Below the pieces are notes generated by a model that was not told the origin of the DNA, made no database searches, and was given only the letters and a program-made list of their open reading frames with translations. A program made the position numbers and the translations under genes. This document shows positions 8,719-17,188 of a DNA stretch of 64,000 bases, one piece after another. How positions within the stretch are numbered: the first letter of the stretch is position 1; each line of letters starts with the position of its first letter. This DNA comes from a virus, in IMG/VR virus record IMGVR_UViG_3300031787_005083, positions 1 through 64,000 of that record, one strand, 5' to 3'.

Positions 8719-9276
8719 TTAGTTTCCTATGACGCTAGTTGCGTTTTCTTTAGTATCCATCTGTTTGCTCTTACCGCTAGTAACTGCACCCGCAGGTTCT
8801 ACGTTTCTTTCTTTACGAGCAATTTCTAATTCTTTTAATAGATCCATCACTCTATTTTGACCAACATTAGGTTGGGCACTTTCACCGCCCATATCTTGTT
8901 TAGTTAACAAAGGTTCGTAAGGTTCATTTTCTTTAATATTTTGTTGTCTTTCTAGAGGATCATTTTCACCTCTAATTACCCAGCGATTTTTTGCAATCAT
9001 GCAGTTGTCTGCTAGGTAGTGTTGTAACACGTGACTTGTTGTGGGATAGTTAACTTCGGCTTCAAACATATGAACTTCCATATTTTGCATCTGTGGAAAA
9101 TCTAATGGAGTTTCTTGAATAGGTGTACGTTTTGGTGCTGACAGTTTAACTAGTTCAAATTTTTCTAGGTTGCGCTTCATACTATCCGCAAATCCTTCGG
9201 GTAGATCACCTGCTACCTTAATTAGAAACTTGTAGGTCTTTTTAGACTCTGTTAAAAAATCTTTAAAATTCTTCAT
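8719..9276 (-). CDS. Phage protein of unknown function (185 aa)
   Basis: A soluble protein that begins MKNFKDFLTES, a start style common in T4-like virion proteins. A region around VKLSAPKRTPIQETPLDFPQ is followed by EVNYPTTSHVLQHYLAD, which I associate with hypothetical proteins beside gp16 in marine T4-like phages. The C-terminal third looks disordered. I chose the ATG at 9276, which has GGGA about 10 bases upstream. An in-frame ATG at 9291 would add five residues and would lie only about two bases from the predicted late start, so either may be used. Function unknown; the place between gp16 and gp17 suggests head or packaging. Confidence 0.75.
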   Translation of the reverse strand: MKNFKDFLTESKKTYKFLIKVAGDLPEGFADSMKRNLEKFELVKLSAPKRTPIQETPLDFPQMQNMEVHMFEAEVNYPTTSHVLQHYLADNCMIAKNRWVIRGENDPLERQQNIKENEPYEPLLTKQDMGGESAQPNVGQNRVMDLLKELEIARKERNVEPAGAVTSGKSKQMDTKENATSVIGN

Positions 9277-9297
9277 CGTGTGCAATCCCATTGTTTA

Positions 9298-9801
9298 TTA
9301 TTTATCATTACTCATGCCTTTGAGCCGTTCAATTAAGCTATTACGGTCAGTAACAACAAACCCTTTTCCGTCAATTATTCCGCTATCGTTGTTATCTTCT
9401 TTATCTAATTTTTCTTTTTTAAGCTGTAATTCAACCATTTTTAACTTCTTGTCAATCTTAGCTACTTTAGCGTCAAGACTGGTCTTAAGCATATTGCCTG
9501 CTACTTCAAATACCCTACCACTGTATCTTGCCTCTACATTCATACCTAGATCCATTAGATCTTCATAAGCGTCAAGAGCTCGTTGAGCAATATCATTTAG
9601 TTCAGTATCAGCCATGTCGCCTAACCCTTGAACCTGTGGTAATGCGCTGGCAATTTTGTCAAATTCAGCTATGTCGCGTTTAGTATTTTCTTGTTCAACT
9701 ACTGCTGCTTCTTTAACTCTCTTTTTTTCAGCAGACCGCACGTTATCTACTATTTCTTTAGATTCTGGCAAGTTTAATAATTCTTCTAATTTTTTAGTCA
9801 T
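9298..9801 (-). CDS. 16: Terminase small subunit (gp16-like)
   Basis: A 167-aa helical protein, the same size as T4 gp16 (164 aa). The small terminase forms a ring that regulates gp17 and recognises DNA for packaging. The central coiled segment (about residues 65-125, AQRALDAYEDLMDLGMNVEA, then a long helix of K and L) and a C-terminal short motif (VVTDRNSLIERLK) match the layout of T4 gp16, whose end reads FMGSPTELMDEI. The call rests on this pattern and on the nearby gp17; sequence identity with T4 is low. The final codons GAT AAA TAA double as the late box for the next gene. Confidence 0.72.
   Translation of the reverse strand: MTKKLEELLNLPESKEIVDNVRSAEKKRVKEAAVVEQENTKRDIAEFDKIASALPQVQGLGDMADTELNDIAQRALDAYEDLMDLGMNVEARYSGRVFEVAGNMLKTSLDAKVAKIDKKLKMVELQLKKEKLDKEDNNDSGIIDGKGFVVTDRNSLIERLKGMSNDK
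9299..9306 (-). promoter_or_regulatory. Late box overlapping the gp16 stop
   Basis: GATAAATA on the minus strand, made from the last two codons and stop of gp16. It lies 15 bases before an ATG at 9291 and 30 before the preferred start at 9276. Confidence 0.5.
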
Positions 9802-9830
9802 ACAAGATTTCCATTAAGTGCTACTATTAT

Positions 9831-9838
9831 TATTTAGC
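9831..9838 (-). promoter_or_regulatory. Possible late box before gp16
   Basis: GCTAAATA on the minus strand, 37 bases before the gp16 ATG. That leaves room for a leader of about 24 bases containing GGAAA. It differs from the commoner GATAAATA at two positions, so it is weaker evidence. Confidence 0.4.
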
Positions 9839-9846
9839 TTTAATTA

Positions 9847-10491
9847 TTAAAACGTATATTCAAAATTTTTAAAATCTTCTTGAAAAAAATCGTACACAAA
9901 ATCTTTAGTTTTTTGACTTTTGTAATAGTGTCGATAATCGTCCATCCTAGTAATGTTTATTTCTGGAAAATCTAATCTAGTATAAAACCAATCTTCCATT
10001 ATTTTAAAATCGTTTTCTAATGTTTCGTATTTAAAGATTGTAGTTACATATTTTGTATACTCAGTAAGACTGTTGTCTACTACCCAAAATTTTCTATGAT
10101 CTTCAATACACTCTAATAGCCATTGCTCAAACGTTAATGACGTAAAATAATCCTGGGCTCTAACTGCTTCAATTCTTTGTTTTTCCCATTGCAAAATTTC
10201 TTGGTCAGTAATTAACTCAATTCTTTTTTGATCAACTTGTCTAAGAGCGTTAGCTTGATAATAAGAAAATGTACTTACTACACGATCGTAAGGATTTCTA
10301 ATTATTGTAAATGTTTCGCCAAGCGGTATGTTTTGAGAAATTAAATCTGAGGCACTTGCATGCATATTAAACAATACTGTTTGCTTATCGTGATGACGTA
10401 TCCATTGGGTAAGACTTTGGCCTGCTGTCTTTGGTATATGTATGAATGTTTTTAGCGTATTATTTTTATCTCGAAACTGACAAGTTGACAT
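9847..10491 (-). CDS. Sulfotransferase-family protein
   Basis: A 214-aa protein with both PAPS-binding signatures of the sulfotransferase 2 family: the 5'-phosphosulfate loop FIHIPKTAGQS (residues 16-26) and the 3'-phosphate motif RNPYDRVVS (65-73). Such enzymes move a sulfate group from PAPS to a sugar or other hydroxyl or amine. The usual role is cell-surface glycan modification; the phage substrate is unknown. Its ATG shares one base with the gp4 stop codon (TAATG), so it is coupled to a head-completion gene and probably made late. It has no signal peptide. It is short, but both binding motifs are intact. Confidence 0.85.
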   Translation of the reverse strand: MSTCQFRDKNNTLKTFIHIPKTAGQSLTQWIRHHDKQTVLFNMHASASDLISQNIPLGETFTIIRNPYDRVVSTFSYYQANALRQVDQKRIELITDQEILQWEKQRIEAVRAQDYFTSLTFEQWLLECIEDHRKFWVVDNSLTEYTKYVTTIFKYETLENDFKIMEDWFYTRLDFPEINITRMDDYRHYYKSQKTKDFVYDFFQEDFKNFEYTF

Positions 10492-10928
10492 TATTTTTTT
10501 CTACCTTGATGAAACATATCTCCCTCGTTTATAATTCTAAACTTAATGCCCTGTTGTTTACACCAAGCATATGCCGCTTCCCATTTAGCCTGATTAACTA
10601 CCCATGCTGCTTGATTATGTCGACTTTTGCCAACCTTTTCTATTAGAGTTTGATTAGCTGGTTTAACTTCTATAAGTTCAACAAATTGTTTTCCTGATCT
10701 ATCTCCATACGAAATAAAAAAATCAGGTACATATATTGTGTATTTTCCAGTTAAAGGGTTTCGATAAGGAATCTGTACAGCTTCGCTGGCCCATTTTGTA
10801 ATTGAAGGATGCTCGTCGCACATTTTCATAAAAGCAAATTCCCAACTGCTTCTGTAAGTTGGGGTTCGCGTGCCTATATATTTTTCAGGGTTTTTTAGAG
10901 CAAATTTTCCCTGGGCAAACTTTGACAT
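10491..10928 (-). CDS. 4: Head completion protein gp4, TnsA-like nuclease fold
   Basis: A 145-aa homologue of T4 gp4 (150 aa), which joins the packaged head before the neck is added. The family has an endonuclease-like fold. Typical elements are YRSSWEFAFMKMCD near residue 25, TKWASEAVQIPYRNPLTGKY, PDFFI near 68 and FVELIEVKP near 82. The D...E-K pattern (PDF, then IEVK) is the metal site of TnsA-type nucleases. It follows the 124-aa gene with one base between stop and ATG, and overlaps the sulfotransferase start by one base. Confidence 0.9.
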   Translation of the reverse strand: MSKFAQGKFALKNPEKYIGTRTPTYRSSWEFAFMKMCDEHPSITKWASEAVQIPYRNPLTGKYTIYVPDFFISYGDRSGKQFVELIEVKPANQTLIEKVGKSRHNQAAWVVNQAKWEAAYAWCKQQGIKFRIINEGDMFHQGRKK

Positions 10929-10929
10929 A

Positions 10930-11304
10930 TTATATTAAAATATTTCTACGTTCTGCTTTATCGGCAACGATTTCGCGTTTAAAACCCAGTGTGCTGGTTC
11001 TTTTTCTATTATAGTTAAGTACTTCTGCTACTACTACACTTAGTTGTAGATCTTGAAGACCTTTAAGTGTTTCAATTAATCTAAAAACTTTAATATTATC
11101 TAATTTTGCTTGTTGTAGCAGAACTATTGCAACTGATGTTGCAGCACTGGTATCAAAATTTCGACTTTCAAAAAATGCAACTACAGTATCTAAATCGTTA
11201 GACGAAACATTAATTGGTTTTGTAAAGTATCTATCAAAATAAAGATTAACTTCTTTATCTGAACGTTTAGTTACTGGTTGAATTGGTAAATTTGAATTTG
11301 TCAT
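10930..11304 (-). CDS. Small helical phage protein of unknown function (124 aa)
   Basis: An all-helical soluble protein with no motif I recognise (phrases such as NLYFDRYFTKPINVSSNDLD and LSVVVAEVLNYNRKRTSTLG). Its ATG overlaps the stop of the 444-aa tube-like gene (ATGA), and gp4 follows one base after its own stop, so it is made with late virion proteins. I associate similar proteins with the same gene order in marine T4-like phages, where they are usually called hypothetical or structural. A minor virion or assembly role is the most that context allows. Confidence 0.75.
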   Translation of the reverse strand: MTNSNLPIQPVTKRSDKEVNLYFDRYFTKPINVSSNDLDTVVAFFESRNFDTSAATSVAIVLLQQAKLDNIKVFRLIETLKGLQDLQLSVVVAEVLNYNRKRTSTLGFKREIVADKAERRNILI

Positions 11305-12635
11305 TCTATTGCTTTGTCTTTATAAATTTGTTTACGAGCATCAGGTAATGTTTGCCACGACTGTATATAATTATTAACGCCACCCACTGCACCGCTAGTT
11401 AAATAGTCTCTTTTATATAGCTGAATTGCTGCCGCTTCTAATGCTAATGGATTTTCTAAAAGTTCTTGTCTTGAAAACTGAGTAACTACAATAGCACCTG
11501 AGGCTGTTGCTCCGGACCCTGTTGCATTAGTGCCAGTAGCCGGTGTAGATCCGCTGATTGACGAAGCTGTAGTAGTTTGATTACTGCCGCCTGATCCGTT
11601 ATTTTTAGGGAATGATGAATTAGCAACACCGCTTACATCTATACCTGCAATATCGCCAATAGCATCTTTAACTATGTTGTATCCTTCTTGTCTTAAACCT
11701 TCAGATGTTAGACCTTCAAGGCTTCTTATAAACTGAAACGCTGCTAGGCCTGCTTCTAATGGACTTTGAAATGTTGACTTGCCGGAAATAAAATCATAAA
11801 GGTCTGCGCCTGCTCCAAAAAGTCCGTCAATGCCTAATTTTCCGCCCCCTAGTAACGATATTGGAGAAGGTTGTCGATCGTAATGAGTTGGGCCGCCGAA
11901 GCCTGTTGGACTACCGTCGGCTCCAGCCTTAACTAATCCTCTAGTGTAATGCACAGCTTCGTATGCAACGCTTATAGAATTTTGCATAGTAGTGTTACCA
12001 TCTGCGCTGTCCACGCTGTCGTGTGACCATGTTGTAATTATTGGATTAACAATAGTATATGTTGTGTAAGATTTTCTAGAAAGTTGACTTATTTCTATAC
12101 TTTGAAAAAACGGTACTGAGATATCATTATCTAAACCATATTTGTATTGGTTAAATCCAGTGCCTCTGTAAGTATTATCGCCACTGCCTGCTTTATTATA
12201 TGCGCCAGGAATTCTTCCGTAGCTTGCATCAGCAAAATAATATCTATAATATGCTTCTAGTAGTGCAGTAGTTACACCGTAGTTGTCGTCGTGAAACGCG
12301 ATGTTAATAGGATCATAAGTTATAGAAGTATGTACGTTCTTTTTTCTATTATACTTGTTTTTAGTTTCAACATTAGCTGAAAATTTAGGTAAGTCTGCAC
12401 TTTTAACTAACATGCCTATTTCTAAATTGTGTTTGTCTGCTAATTCAGGCAATATAGTTCTTACAATTGGATCTAGCTTAAAATACACATGAAAAAGAAA
12501 CTTTTGTTTAGGTGCAAATTTTAATTTGCCGTCAATAAACAGGCGACTTGCATGTTGCCAAGAGGCCATATTTCCCTTGGGACCTAAAATCCCTGAAACT
12601 AAGTTGTCTAAAAATCCGTTAGATGTAGCTGGCAT
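11301..12635 (-). CDS. Tail-tube-fold structural protein, probably baseplate tube initiator or cap
   Basis: A 444-aa protein. Residues 35-235 resemble the tail-tube fold: a HVYFKLDP strand, FSANVETKNKYNRKK, IAFHDDNYGVTTALLEAYYRYYF, and a final strand NSISVAYEAVHY that parallels VTITLEIQYDN in gp19. In T4, gp48 and gp54 share this fold with gp19 and start the tube on the baseplate. The C-terminal 200 residues are Gly/Ser/Thr-rich. I favour a gp48/gp54-type role but cannot choose between them. The ATG has no Shine-Dalgarno sequence; a late box is exactly 13 bases upstream. The gene lies just downstream of the gp19 terminator. Confidence 0.65.
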   Translation of the reverse strand: MPATSNGFLDNLVSGILGPKGNMASWQHASRLFIDGKLKFAPKQKFLFHVYFKLDPIVRTILPELADKHNLEIGMLVKSADLPKFSANVETKNKYNRKKNVHTSITYDPINIAFHDDNYGVTTALLEAYYRYYFADASYGRIPGAYNKAGSGDNTYRGTGFNQYKYGLDNDISVPFFQSIEISQLSRKSYTTYTIVNPIITTWSHDSVDSADGNTTMQNSISVAYEAVHYTRGLVKAGADGSPTGFGGPTHYDRQPSPISLLGGGKLGIDGLFGAGADLYDFISGKSTFQSPLEAGLAAFQFIRSLEGLTSEGLRQEGYNIVKDAIGDIAGIDVSGVANSSFPKNNGSGGSNQTTTASSISGSTPATGTNATGSGATASGAIVVTQFSRQELLENPLALEAAAIQLYKRDYLTSGAVGGVNNYIQSWQTLPDARKQIYKDKAIE

Positions 12636-12640
12636 AATAA

Positions 12641-12648
12641 TATTTATC
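12641..12648 (-). promoter_or_regulatory. Late box before the tube-like gene
   Basis: GATAAATA on the minus strand, first base exactly 13 bases before the ATG at 12635. There is no purine-rich ribosome binding site, so the transcript is predicted to be leaderless. Confidence 0.65.
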
Positions 12649-12674
12649 TATTGTAATTAAGTGATCGGATAATA

Positions 12675-12698
12675 AAAAAGGAGCCGAAGCTCCTTTTT
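12675..12698. terminator. Intrinsic terminator after gp19, apparently bidirectional
   Basis: An inverted repeat AAAAAGGAGC (12675-12684) and its complement (12689-12698) around a CGAA loop. There is a T-run on each strand. It lies 22 bases after the gp19 stop on the minus strand and separates tail tube transcription from the following operon. Confidence 0.85.
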
Positions 12699-12720
12699 GT
12701 AGTTAAAATCATAACTAGAT

Positions 12721-13347
12721 TTAAGTGCCGCCGCCGGTAATTAATGTACCTAAACCGCGTCCTACAGCAGTGCCAATACCAGTACCCTGCGGTGTTTGGA
12801 TAGCATTGTCGTATTGTATTTCTAATGTAATTGTAACAGGTTCGTTGGTTGCATATGACAACGTATTGTAGTTAGCATTAGTAACAAAACAACCATACAA
12901 CTCAAAAGTTTCTAGCACGTTTGGTGTGTTAGCACCGTTACCACCGTCTAGAATTTCAATACGTGTTGTAAACTTATAATCTTGACCGCTTGCCGCACTA
13001 GATTGTTCGTAAAAGTCAAATTGTTTCTGTAACTGTTCGCCAACAAGTTTTTGAACTGCGTTATTAACATCTTCACGCAAGTTAAGTGTAATTGGCGCCC
13101 AAGTGTGTTTCCCAGCTAGATATGCTTTAGAGTTATATGCATGAATTTCCATTGGTTCAAATGAAACCGTTGGTCTAGTAATATCTACAACCTGCTTTGT
13201 TAATTCAGTTGTCGGCGTTGATACACCAAAGTTTTCCAGTGACACCCTGAAGCGGTACTGGAGCTTGGGCATCAACAGACCCTGTGTGCTAGCGGAGTCT
13301 CCGCTAGCAAGTGGCACAGTAATTTTTGATAGTGTTGAAATTGCCAT
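12721..13347 (-). CDS. 19: Tail tube protein gp19
   Basis: A 208-aa protein; T4 gp19 is 163 aa. It polymerises into the inner tube through which DNA is ejected. Features of the family are FRVSLENFG near residue 33, the segment ITRPTVSFEPMEIHAYNSKA, WAPITLNLRED, and the C-terminal strand NEPVTITLEIQYDNA. It follows the sheath gene gp18 with a leader of about 18 bases from a late box. AGGAG stands before the ATG, as expected for a protein made in many copies. A terminator follows it, so it can be expressed separately from the next operon. Confidence 0.95.
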   Translation of the reverse strand: MAISTLSKITVPLASGDSASTQGLLMPKLQYRFRVSLENFGVSTPTTELTKQVVDITRPTVSFEPMEIHAYNSKAYLAGKHTWAPITLNLREDVNNAVQKLVGEQLQKQFDFYEQSSAASGQDYKFTTRIEILDGGNGANTPNVLETFELYGCFVTNANYNTLSYATNEPVTITLEIQYDNAIQTPQGTGIGTAVGRGLGTLITGGGT

Positions 13348-13370
13348 TTAACTTGCTCCTAATTCGTTAG

Positions 13371-13378
13371 TATTTATC
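13371..13378 (-). promoter_or_regulatory. Late box before gp19
   Basis: GATAAATA on the minus strand between the gp18 stop and the gp19 ATG. The predicted leader of about 18 bases contains AGGAG. Confidence 0.65.
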
Positions 13379-13381
13379 ATA

Positions 13382-16300
13382 TTATAGGCCCGCTATTTCT
13401 CCGGTATTCTTTAAGCGCAATGGAATGTAGATAAACTCAATTGCCTTAACTGGCTCAATTGCGACATCAACATAAAGTTCATTGCGGTCAATTCTGTTTG
13501 GAGTATTATTAGATTCGTCACATACAACTAAGTAGTCGTAAATGGCTCTCTGACCAACTAGTTCAAGTAATAAGCTCTCAACTGCTCCTTTAATTTCGTC
13601 TCTTGTGATCTTATCGTTAGGTTCAAAAATGTATGGTTTAGCTAATAACGTTAATTGACTACGTAGGTATACTACTAAACGTGCTACGTTAATACGATCT
13701 AAAGCACTTGCATTTCTAGCGCGAGTTTTTTGACCAAAGTTTACCAAGCCAGCGCCAGCAATTGTAGTAATAGGATTAACAGCGTTAGTATACAGTGTAT
13801 CGCGCTGTCCTTCGTTTAGAGTTACGCTTACAAATTCACCTTCACTGTTAATATAACCAGTTGAACTTGCATTAGTAATTCCGCCACGTCTTGTACCAGC
13901 TGGTGCAAACCATGGATTAGACACATTGTCGCTTAGTGCAATAGTGCGTAACATCATGTGACTTGGTGGTACAACAATATTATTACCAAAGTTATCGCTA
14001 GTAAAGCCCCATGGATAGAACACTGCAAGATATTCATCTCTTGTTGCTAAACCTTCGTCGTTGTCTTCAGCTACTTGTTTTACGTTAGTTGCCCATTCGT
14101 TTAATGTTGTAGCATTAGATTGTAATCTTGCAGGTGGATCACCTAATACAAATCCTGATAATCCACGATCATAGTTAAGGCTAACTAATTCACCAATTAG
14201 CTCTGGATATCCAGGTGCTGAAAGTATGTTAAAGATTCTTGAATCGTCATCACGTATGTCATCGTTGTTATTGATAACAGCTTGCATAGCCTGTAATACA
14301 ACTTTACGTTGTGCCTTGCGACCAAAGCTACCAGAACCATCATTTTGATTACCACTTTCTGTTACCCAACGATGTGGATAATAGTTTCTCATGTCAGCAT
14401 CTGCTAAACGTGTATTTTTATCGCCTGTGTTAATGTAGTTGCGAACAAATTTCTTAACATTAAATCCTGAACGGCGTAGATTCCATAGCAACATACCTTT
14501 TGGATACAATGCAGGATCTGGACAATCTGGATCAATATAGGCACTGCCTAGTAAATCTACTATTTCTGCCTTTGCGCTTGATTCGCCAGTTAAACTGTAA
14601 CGTGCATCAGCAAATAATACACCGTTTTCTGTTGTTTGATCAGCTGAATCTAGTAACTCCCAGCGATCTGTTACTTCTCTATATTTGTAAACTGTAGGAT
14701 AATTTTCTAAATCACTAGTATCAATCCATAAATCGCCAGTAACTAGATCAGTACCGTCGCTCTGTTTAGTTGGCTGTGTTGCACTTATAATAGGACCGCC
14801 AGGACTTGTTTTTGCAGTGTCTAATACATTATAGTAAGGACTTGCATCAATACCAGCTGCACCGGCAAACTGATATCCTACCCAAGTAGTTCCGTTGTGT
14901 ACAAGAATGTCAACTTCATCGACAATAGAATTGTACCACAATGTACCATCTTCAGCTAATGTTGTAGGAGCATTTGATCCAGGTGTATAAGATAATGGTC
15001 TCCAGTTAGTTAGTCTATATTCTTGTGGACTAGTTGCGCCGTTAGTGCCAGACTCGTATACAACATTTGGTGTTCCGGTGTTAGCGTCAACAAATGGACT
15101 AATACCTAACTGTGTAAAAATTCCAGCATTAGTTGACTGTCCTTCTACTAGACGAATTTCGCCGCCACGACTGTGTTTAATTAAAATTCTATTTGTACTG
15201 TCTACTTCAGCGGTTACAAATGGAACACCTGCTGAAGTAATAGCTTGCGCAACTGCATTAGCATCAGATGGAGCATCTTCTATATTTGCGTTTGCAATTA
15301 AAATTGTTACAGGTGTTGAAAATGCTGAACTTCCAGGTTCTGTTGCAGAAATAGTTAGATTGTAGCCAGCACCAGCAGTGTCAGTTAATCCAGTAATGAT
15401 TCCTGATCTAATAGTAGTAGCACCAACCGCGTGTCTTCTATAAATTTTAAATGTTGCTAAAGGATTTGTATCTCCTGCCACGTTACTTTGAATAAACAAT
15501 GCACCAATTGAAAGATTCTGTCCACCACCAATTCTGTCAAGTTCAAATATTGCTTGTTCAGCAGTTGGATAAATTGGTGCTTCAATGCTTTCAAATAATC
15601 TTGTTTCAGTATTCCAAAGTTTCACTCTCCAGCGAGCACCTGCGTTTGGTTCAGTAGTCTTGATCCATACAGAGCCTGTAGGACGTGGATTAGTGTCAGT
15701 TTCTTTAAAAGCAGGAACTTGTGTATGTTTTGCAATGTGCAATGATGGAGGATAAAAAGTCTTAGTTGATTGACTTTCAGTTAAAATCCCCATAGATACT
15801 AGAGCAGCTCCAGAACCGCCTTTAGATAGAACTACAGCGCCGGACAATGTTGAATCAGGACCTGATACTGCGCCGTCACTGTAAATTACAAGTCTATTAT
15901 CTTCTACACCAGCAGTAATGCCATTAATATTAAGATTATTAATTGTAGTAGCTAGCCCGGTCATAGTCATACCGCCAGTTACAGTAACGATACTGTCATT
16001 AATTAAGAATGTACCGCCTGACAGTGTTGGATTTGCTACAGTAGCTTTAACTGTTGGCCAACTAGTTCTCCATTCATCGCTACCAACTTCGACCCAGGTG
16101 CCGCTCTTATTTCTGTACCAGAATGTATTTAAGTTAGAAACAGCAACAACTGCATAATCACCAATTTGACCAATTGAACCTAGTGGAGCGCCAGGATTAG
16201 ATAATGTGCCAGTAACTTGTACAACTTCTGTCAGTACCAAAGGAACCTTATTTGTAAAGCTCTGTCCACCAGTTACAGTTATAGGATTGCTATTCCACTC

Positions 16301-16741
16301 TTGAATACCAAATTGAGATGTTTGTGTATCTAACCAATAAGTTCCAGCAGCAGGATCTGCTGACGGTACTGAAGAACTTGGTCTTAGAAGATTTAAATCA
16401 ATAGGAGCTCTAACTACCCAAGCTCTGTTGCTTACTCCTAAGAATGAATAAGCTGCTTGCAGACCGTACTCATTTAGTTCACTACCGTGAATAGGATTAT
16501 TATTAGAATCAATTTGAAACAACGGATCACCGAACGTGTCAGCTAAATCACGCTGTGAGGTTAGCAGGAATGGTTTACCTGCATTTTGTGCTAGTGTGCC
16601 CTGAGCTACGCCTGATCCTGAAGCGTTAGTTTTGTTCTCAGCACTAGCAACGAATATAACTGGGGTTGTACCTGGTTCAGCTGGAGTGTAGAAACTTTCG
16701 TCTACAACGCTAACCTGTACGCCTGGTGATGTTAAAGCCAT
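13382..16741 (-). CDS. 18: Contractile tail sheath protein gp18
   Basis: A 1119-aa protein against 659 aa in T4. The sheath contracts to drive the tube through the envelope. The N-terminal SPGVQVSVVDESFYTP is typical of sheath subunits. The C-terminal quarter carries the conserved core (YPHRWVTESGNQNDG, APAGTRRGGITNA, ARNASALDRINVARLVVYLRSQ, and the final IEPVKAIEFIYIPLRLKNTGEI). The extra length lies in the middle, about residues 130-720, where several Gly/Thr/Ser-rich beta-type modules such as DGTLWYNSIVDEVDILVHNG look like surface domains. AGGAGA precedes the ATG and a late box lies 44 bases upstream. Confidence 0.95.
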   Translation of the reverse strand: MALTSPGVQVSVVDESFYTPAEPGTTPVIFVASAENKTNASGSGVAQGTLAQNAGKPFLLTSQRDLADTFGDPLFQIDSNNNPIHGSELNEYGLQAAYSFLGVSNRAWVVRAPIDLNLLRPSSSVPSADPAAGTYWLDTQTSQFGIQEWNSNPITVTGGQSFTNKVPLVLTEVVQVTGTLSNPGAPLGSIGQIGDYAVVAVSNLNTFWYRNKSGTWVEVGSDEWRTSWPTVKATVANPTLSGGTFLINDSIVTVTGGMTMTGLATTINNLNINGITAGVEDNRLVIYSDGAVSGPDSTLSGAVVLSKGGSGAALVSMGILTESQSTKTFYPPSLHIAKHTQVPAFKETDTNPRPTGSVWIKTTEPNAGARWRVKLWNTETRLFESIEAPIYPTAEQAIFELDRIGGGQNLSIGALFIQSNVAGDTNPLATFKIYRRHAVGATTIRSGIITGLTDTAGAGYNLTISATEPGSSAFSTPVTILIANANIEDAPSDANAVAQAITSAGVPFVTAEVDSTNRILIKHSRGGEIRLVEGQSTNAGIFTQLGISPFVDANTGTPNVVYESGTNGATSPQEYRLTNWRPLSYTPGSNAPTTLAEDGTLWYNSIVDEVDILVHNGTTWVGYQFAGAAGIDASPYYNVLDTAKTSPGGPIISATQPTKQSDGTDLVTGDLWIDTSDLENYPTVYKYREVTDRWELLDSADQTTENGVLFADARYSLTGESSAKAEIVDLLGSAYIDPDCPDPALYPKGMLLWNLRRSGFNVKKFVRNYINTGDKNTRLADADMRNYYPHRWVTESGNQNDGSGSFGRKAQRKVVLQAMQAVINNNDDIRDDDSRIFNILSAPGYPELIGELVSLNYDRGLSGFVLGDPPARLQSNATTLNEWATNVKQVAEDNDEGLATRDEYLAVFYPWGFTSDNFGNNIVVPPSHMMLRTIALSDNVSNPWFAPAGTRRGGITNASSTGYINSEGEFVSVTLNEGQRDTLYTNAVNPITTIAGAGLVNFGQKTRARNASALDRINVARLVVYLRSQLTLLAKPYIFEPNDKITRDEIKGAVESLLLELVGQRAIYDYLVVCDESNNTPNRIDRNELYVDVAIEPVKAIEFIYIPLRLKNTGEIAGL

Positions 16742-16777
16742 TCTGTATCTCCTGTTGGAATTGGTTTTTCTTGTATA

Positions 16778-16785
16778 TATTTACC
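16778..16785 (-). promoter_or_regulatory. Late box before gp18
   Basis: GGTAAATA on the minus strand, 44 bases before the gp18 ATG. The leader contains AGGAGA. The rest of this 110-base gap holds the plus-strand promoter region of the HNH-like gene. Confidence 0.55.
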
Positions 16786-16840
16786 ATAAAAGGTACAAAA
16801 CAGGCTTTATAACAGTTCAAAAAAGGGGTGAAAAAGGTGA

Positions 16841-16848
16841 GGTAAATA
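16841..16848 (+). promoter_or_regulatory. Possible late box before the HNH-like gene
   Basis: GGTAAATA on the plus strand, 12 bases before the ATG at 16853. It overlaps GGTGAGGT, which could act as a ribosome binding site if transcription starts further upstream. The two readings cannot both hold. Confidence 0.4.
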
Positions 16849-16852
16849 CACT

Positions 16853-17188
16853 ATGCGACCATTATGTCAATGCGGCCAACGACCCGCAGCAATAAATTAT
16901 AAAAAAGAAGGTAAAACCTTCTATAGAAAGAAATGCGAGGTATGTTTACGCCACGGAGTAAACCACGGTGTACCAAAATGGAAACAGTCGGGCTATGAGA
17001 AAAAAAATTATTGTGAAAAATGCGGATTTAAAAGCAAGCACCTAGAACAGTTTAATGTTTTTCATGTAGACGGAAAGTTAGAAAACTGTCGTCCTAGCAA
17101 TTTAAAAACAATATGTGCAAACTGTCAACGTGTGCTTCAAAAAGAAGGCGTTAAATGGAAGCAGGGCGACCTTCGACCAGACTTTTAG
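16853..17188 (+). CDS. Small HNH-like zinc-binding protein
   Basis: A 111-aa protein rich in paired Cys: C5-x-C7, C28-x2-C31, C54-x2-C57 and C88-x2-C91. The C-terminal half reads FHVDG near residue 70, then NL at 83-84 and ICANC at 87-91. This follows the HNH endonuclease pattern (His-x-Asp, Asn-Leu, Cys-x2-Cys), although the last His is replaced. It may be a nuclease, a DNA-binding zinc protein or an inactive relative. It is a lone plus-strand gene between gp18 and gp1, and its last 38 bases overlap the end of gp1 tail to tail. I associate very similar small proteins with marine T4-like phages, so it is unlikely to be a recent homing insertion. Confidence 0.8.
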   Translation: MRPLCQCGQRPAAINYKKEGKTFYRKKCEVCLRHGVNHGVPKWKQSGYEKKNYCEKCGFKSKHLEQFNVFHVDGKLENCRPSNLKTICANCQRVLQKEGVKWKQGDLRPDF

